A stretch of DNA of 64,000 bases from Certhia americana (taxonomy: Eukaryota; Chordata; Aves; Passeriformes; Certhiidae): contig CM031859.1 of assembly GCA_018697195.1 (NCBI GenBank), positions 52,622,828 through 52,686,827 of the forward strand, read 5' to 3'. This document shows positions 58,925 through 64,000 of the stretch, piece after piece. The position numbers and the translations under genes are program-made. Each line of letters begins with the position of its first letter. Position 1 is the stretch's first letter. A model generated the notes under the pieces. That model did not search any database. It saw only the letters and a program-made list of their open reading frames with translations, and was not told the DNA's origin.

Positions 58925-61904
58925 AACTGATTGTGTGCAGCCCTCCACACAAAGGGAACGTCTTTGCTGTGTGCTAGGTGACCAGGTGAACGTATTGCAT
59001 CAAATTTATCTTGCCCTGATTCCGTTGAAACCAGTGGAATTACACCAGGGAAACAGATGGCTCTTTAACCTTAGGTACTGAAATCGCCTACAGTAAGTAA
59101 ATATCGTATTTGTTTCTGTTTGCTTGTTTAAGTCAAGTCTGTTGTACTAAGCCTTTTAACTTCACATCACACAGGAAAAATGCCCGAGTTCAGGCCCATC
59201 ATTCAGTTTTAGGTACCAGGTATGTTCTATGGGACTCAAGAGACAGTGAGTGGCACATGCCAACAGAGACAAAAGAGACTTGGAAACAAGAATTCCTTTT
59301 CATATGTGCCCAGCTATACAGAACCTGTGTGAATGCTCACATTTTACAGTGCCCAAATCTGATTTGGAGAGTTTTGCATCCATCAGTTCACACAGAGCCT
59401 CAGCTAGGGGCAGGACCTCTTCTGATGTTATCCTTCCCTTTTCCCTCATAATTTTGCAATAGTGGATGGCTTTTCTAAGCAACTGCTGCACATTTCCATA
59501 CACAAGTGCTATTTGTGGTCACTTATAAGTACTCATTAACACATTAACATACTCAAGATCTTGTTTTTATGCATTTCACACCAGTGACACTTCACTGTTG
59601 CTATCATAATGCAAGGAAATATTTTGTGATCTTACATTCGAGACAATTGGCATAGGCCTTGTGTCTGTTAGTATACTTCTCTATTGTTCTGACATTAATC
59701 TGACATCAACTGTTGGAGACAGAGATCCCTTTTAAAAGCAGGAGTTAGACAAAAACTATCTTGCTTGCCTATTTTACTTTCCTACAAATCAGATGTGTAT
59801 ATATAATTGTATATCTAAAAATTATGTTCCTGCAGTACCATTAATGGATGTTGTTAATAAGTTTTTATTTGAAATCTGAGTTTTCAAAGATTATTTTGTG
59901 GGTTAGCTTAGTTGAGATTTAATGGTTCTTAAGTACAAAGGATCAGCAGCAGTACTGTAATTTTCTTATGGAAATAGACTTGGGATATTTTTTAAATGCT
60001 AGTGTAGCTTACTGGTGCGACAATATAAAAAATAAAATTTGGATTCTAATTTTATTTCTATTGGTGTGGCAAATTGGCAGTTTTTAAAAATATGCAGAGG
60101 GTTTAGGACATCAGAATCTCAAGCAAGATTCATTCTTAAAAGATTTGCTTTAATCCAGTTCCTGAGAAAAAGTGTAGGAGGTCCACTGGGCTGACTGAAT
60201 AGGTGTGCAGTTCCCTCTGGTTTGCTAAGACTGTGTCCAGTGAAGTGATGTTTATTGCCACCCTCCACTGGCCTCAGGGATATTGTAGGCATCGCCCTCA
60301 GCATGCCTGTTAAATTTCAACTGTGCAGTAAAGCAATCATTGCGATGGGATCTCTTGCACAGGGCCATTAGTTATTCGCCAGACAGAATCAGCACGGCAT
60401 TTTTCTGCCTCATGAACAATTAGCAATGTGTAAGCAAGATATCCCAAATTTCTTGATGGTCCTCTGAAGTACCAGAGATCAACCACACCTGGATATGGGA
60501 CCTCAGGCAGAACAAATTCATGCTTTGAGGCTGTGTGCAGGAGCTCCACTTTTCTTGTTGTCCTTAATGTGTCCTCCTTATGCATGCAGATTTTACCAGA
60601 CTTGGAAGTGGAAAACAATAACCACCACATTATATTTGCCAAATAATGCAGAGGACTTTTTCTTCCTCTGTTGTGTAAAGTGTGGTTCATCTTCTGAGAT
60701 CACATCACCTCCTGCCATAGCCTTGGGCACAAGTGTTACCTTCCATGTCATGTTTTCTGAATGTGGCCAACAAATCTCTTACTCTTTTGGTCAATGCAAC
60801 CTTATTCATCTAACTTAATAGCTTAATTCTGAACATAATGCAGTAACAGGTCTGGCTTAAAACTAATTGTGTCCTACAGGAGGTAAAACTACAGGGTCTA
60901 ATGGCTCCTTCTGGCTGTAGGCTGTGAAAACAAAAGATCATACCGGCTGGAACTTGCAACGCCACCTTATTGCAATGCCAAAACCAATGTTTTCTGAGTT
61001 TTTAGCCAAAATGCCAGACCACTGACCTGAATATATAGTAATGAGTTTTTCCCTTGCAAATGAACTACTCTTGAAAATTTAGGCCCTTCATAGGCTTTTC
61101 TTTCATGTTGAAGGTAAGGGAAATCAGTTCTTACATTAAATCATCCATTTTATGGTTGGAAGGGGCTCTTTTAAATAAAAATAAATGAATGTTTAAAAAT
61201 CTGTTTAGTGTCTCAGAATTTTTTTTAAATTTCATGAACTTGTTCTCACTGCAAGACATTGTCTTGCTCAAAAGAAAATTGCTTAGAGTAAACTCCTGCA
61301 ATATTTCAGATCTGTAATCCAAATGCAGTGGCATTCTCACAGCCTAGAAGGCTGAAGTCATTTTTCTGTAACAGATTGTTAAGTTCTCTGATGAAAAAGG
61401 AAATTCTTTTTTGAGATTGTAAGCATACATCCTCATACACTTTTAAAATAAAAAATAATTCCTTATTTTTGAGTGACCTTTTTAGAATGGGAAGGATTGT
61501 CTCTGTTATGCTAACAGTAGTATTAAGAAACAGAGCAGGGTCTCAGGAATTTTCTTATTTTTTGCTTAAGCTCTCTCTGTGGAATTTAGGAGGCCTTAGA
61601 TTTCCTGTGCATCTGCCATCAGTCTACAGTTATGCGGGAGAATAATATATCCTATAGTATGAAGTTTTTTGGATGTTTGGATCAGAGGAAGGTGATATGA
61701 GACCTGTTAACACAACGTGCCACATTGCATATGTTCACCATGGGAAAAAAAAAGGAAGGAAAAAAAATTAGACTTAGCAAATGACAGGTTCTAGGTTAAG
61801 TTTTCACCATTTAATACTCTGAGTCAGTATTAAATTTAAATTCTTCTGTGCTATCTGCAGTTCTGATACATTTAGTGAATTTCTTTTTTGTTTTATTTTT
61901 TTTT

Positions 61905-61916
61905 GTGTGTGTGTGT
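61905..61916. repeat. short GT dinucleotide tract
   Basis: Six GT units following a T-rich stretch. Confidence 0.85.
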
Positions 61917-64000
61917 TTGTTTTTTCTAATTGCAGCTTCATGAGCTGTAAACATTGCTTCAGGATTAGGGGTGCCCTGAGTTTAATTTCAGCAGGTCTGG
62001 ACACACTTATGATTTCTCTCATGTAACCCTTCGCCTTCAGTCCTCTAGCCTGAGAATTTGCCCTGCAAACTGTTGTGCTTTTAGGCACTCATCTGGGTGT
62101 GTAATACCTGAGTCACTAAAAAGATATAAAAGGCTCTTCTGAGTTTCATCCTCCCATGCTACTATAAAAAATATTCCTTTTCTAACCCACGTTTTTGGCT
62201 CTGTATATTCCTACATTATCTGTTATTTAATGAACTCTGCTTGGGTATGAAAGAATTGCAGTCTATGTTTCTTGAATTTGAAAATAAAATGAATACAATG
62301 CTTTCAACTATTGTTCCATTGAAATTAATTTAATAATAAATAATATTCCGCTGTAACTCCAAACTGTACTTTGTTTTCTGTCCAAATGTGGAGGTTCTAT
62401 TTTAGTTACAAAGCTTAACCAGATATTGGTTTTTTTTCAGTAAAACAAAGCTACAGTGATTTTCTCATTTCAAAACTGTTTATTTTTTTTCTCCTTATGT
62501 ATTTAATTCAAGAACACAGTTGACCCTTTGCATGAGACGAATCACAAGCTAATCAAAAAAGTGCCAAAAGCCCTTCAGGACGGATCTAGATGTTCAAGTT
62601 GAAGCAAACAAATCCATGAAGTTTTGTATAAATAAGAAAGTTGTTTATTGAAATATTCAACATGAAATATCTTGGAATACACAAATTTAATTGTGTTTCT
62701 CTGTTTGGAGGATTATCAAGACTTGAAGATGAGTTTGAGGTGAGAAGCATTAACTGCCATAGAATGGGAAAGCCAAAACTTAAATTCAAAACTATTTTGT
62801 AATGTCCAATGTGCCAAGGACACACCTTCTCAATCTGTTATGTCTGAAGCATTATTCCAGTAGAATTCATCTATGACTAGCCAACAGTGTTTGGAACTAG
62901 ATCTCAGATCTTTGGGTGGCACGCTTATGAGCAATTAGTGATCACCTGGAAATTACTTGTTTAGTATTATACAAAAACTGTCAGAGGCAAAGAAAGAACC
63001 TAATTCTTTGCATCTCCATGCAGGTGGCTTTCCTTCTAGCAATCCACTGCTTAATGCATTTCACACCTTCTGACTGCCAGAGTCAATGAAGCAGGAGCTT
63101 TGTAACCTTCAATATGTAACCTTGTGGAAACCCAGAGGAGATTTCTTATAATGGGGTTCCCTGAGTAAGGCTGAGTTTCTGTAGAAGAAATAGTCTATCA
63201 TCATGCCATAAGAGTGTATCATTATGCTAGTGCCCAAGGGTTCAAATTGAAGTTTCAAGAGCAGTGTCAATGCCCACATTTCCTATGTGTTTAAAGTTTA
63301 CGTATAACCTTGCATTGCAGCTTTAAAATGCTCTTTTGTTTTGTTTGAATCTTATTCTTTATGCCTTTTACAATCCTGTCTTCTTACTGACACAATTAGT
63401 TCAACTTAGCCATTGACCAACTTCTAAACCACAGGTTATCACTCTTGCAATATTTAATCCCTTGTAGAACGGTAGGCATTAATTTTTGATCCCTTCCATT
63501 GAAACCTTCATCTAATTCTCTTCATATATTTGTCCTGGACGTTTGTTCAGCTAACTTCATTTCTCTTCCATTGTGCACCATGGTTGTTTGTTATCCTCTA
63601 AACGTCATCTTCCACACAAGCTCCCAGTCCCAGTCTCCTGCATATATACTTGGCAATTAATTATCCCGCCCTCTTGCTCATCACACTCCTTCCATTTCTT
63701 TCTCCACATATGTAATCACTAACTCCTAAATTTCACTTTTGTCTACACTGCATTCAAATTAATTTTTCTCCTCTATATGTTGTCAACAGAAAGGTCCCTG
63801 AGAGGCACACATTTTTGTGGAGCTTGGCTGTAATCATAGGAAGAATTAAGTCCCTGCAGCCTTGAGTGGGTCCATAGCAGACAGACTTTTCAGAATTTTC
63901 GGCTAAATATCTAGCTAGTATTTTCTGAATGCTTGCATAATGAAATTTTTCAAACGTGAATAGATTTAAAGAGGAGCAGCATGAATAATTCTTTAGCATA

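Larger units (their letters stand above)
56199..64000. other. non-coding right flank, no gene seen
   Basis: AT-rich sequence to the window edge. By known gene order L3MBTL3 might follow on the plus strand, but neither a CpG island nor a recognisable exon appears here. It holds a CTCF-like motif at 58912 and a GT tract at 61905-61916. A possible ancient repeat scrap near 60.45-60.52 kb (GGTCCTCTGAAGTACCAGAG, then TGGATATGGGACCTC) looks like the 3' end of an old CR1-related element. Confidence 0.55.

Noticed and set aside
60337..60690. 117-codon minus-strand open frame
   Set aside because: It overlaps text that resembles the end of an old CR1-related repeat, and no protein family is recognised.
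51000..64000. First exons of L3MBTL3, expected by gene order
   Set aside because: No CpG island and no recognisable exon were seen. The gene probably begins beyond the window.

Overview
This is a vertebrate, most likely bird, nuclear segment. It shows small exons in large AT-rich introns, two CpG islands, and several 5'-truncated CR1 LINE copies, one of which ends in the avian-type ATTCTATG-like tail. All recognisable coding sequence lies on the minus strand. The species cannot be named from the sequence alone.

Two genes are supported. First, exon 1 of ARHGAP18, a RhoA-directed GTPase-activating protein, lies at 8520-8599 inside a CpG island (about 8030-9045). It is recognised by the conserved N-terminal GVVLTAYHPSG motif. 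The rest of that gene runs leftwards out of the window, so 1-8519 is its first intron as far as can be seen. Second, a complete six-exon TMEM244 gene occupies 42361-50818. All five introns are GT-AG with matching phases, and together the exons encode an intact, roughly 152-residue four-pass membrane protein resembling the Golgi protein SYS1. ARHGAP18 next to TMEM244 on the same strand matches the gene order I know from human 6q22.33. There the next gene would be L3MBTL3, which I do not see here.

Between them a second CpG island (about 32150-33060) holds a short minus-strand candidate coding exon at 32417-32460 (MVTVVTKLVHYLHL, then a strong donor). Its donor phase equals that of ARHGAP18 exon 1. 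It could therefore be an undescribed alternative promoter and first exon of ARHGAP18, about 24 kb upstream of the usual start. This is the most interesting unexplained element in the window, but it is an inference.

The rest is non-coding: CR1 fragments near 2.5, 11.7-12.05, 17.8-18.1, 27.6-28.45, 49.0-49.3 and 45.1-45.65 kb, homopolymer and dinucleotide tracts, short tandem duplications, a possible LTR-like segment near 55.1-55.8 kb, and a CTCF-like motif at 58.9 kb. Open reading frames outside the listed exons look like chance, and those inside the CpG islands are composition artefacts. I found no tRNA, rRNA, CRISPR array or viral gene, and no clear novel multi-gene system.
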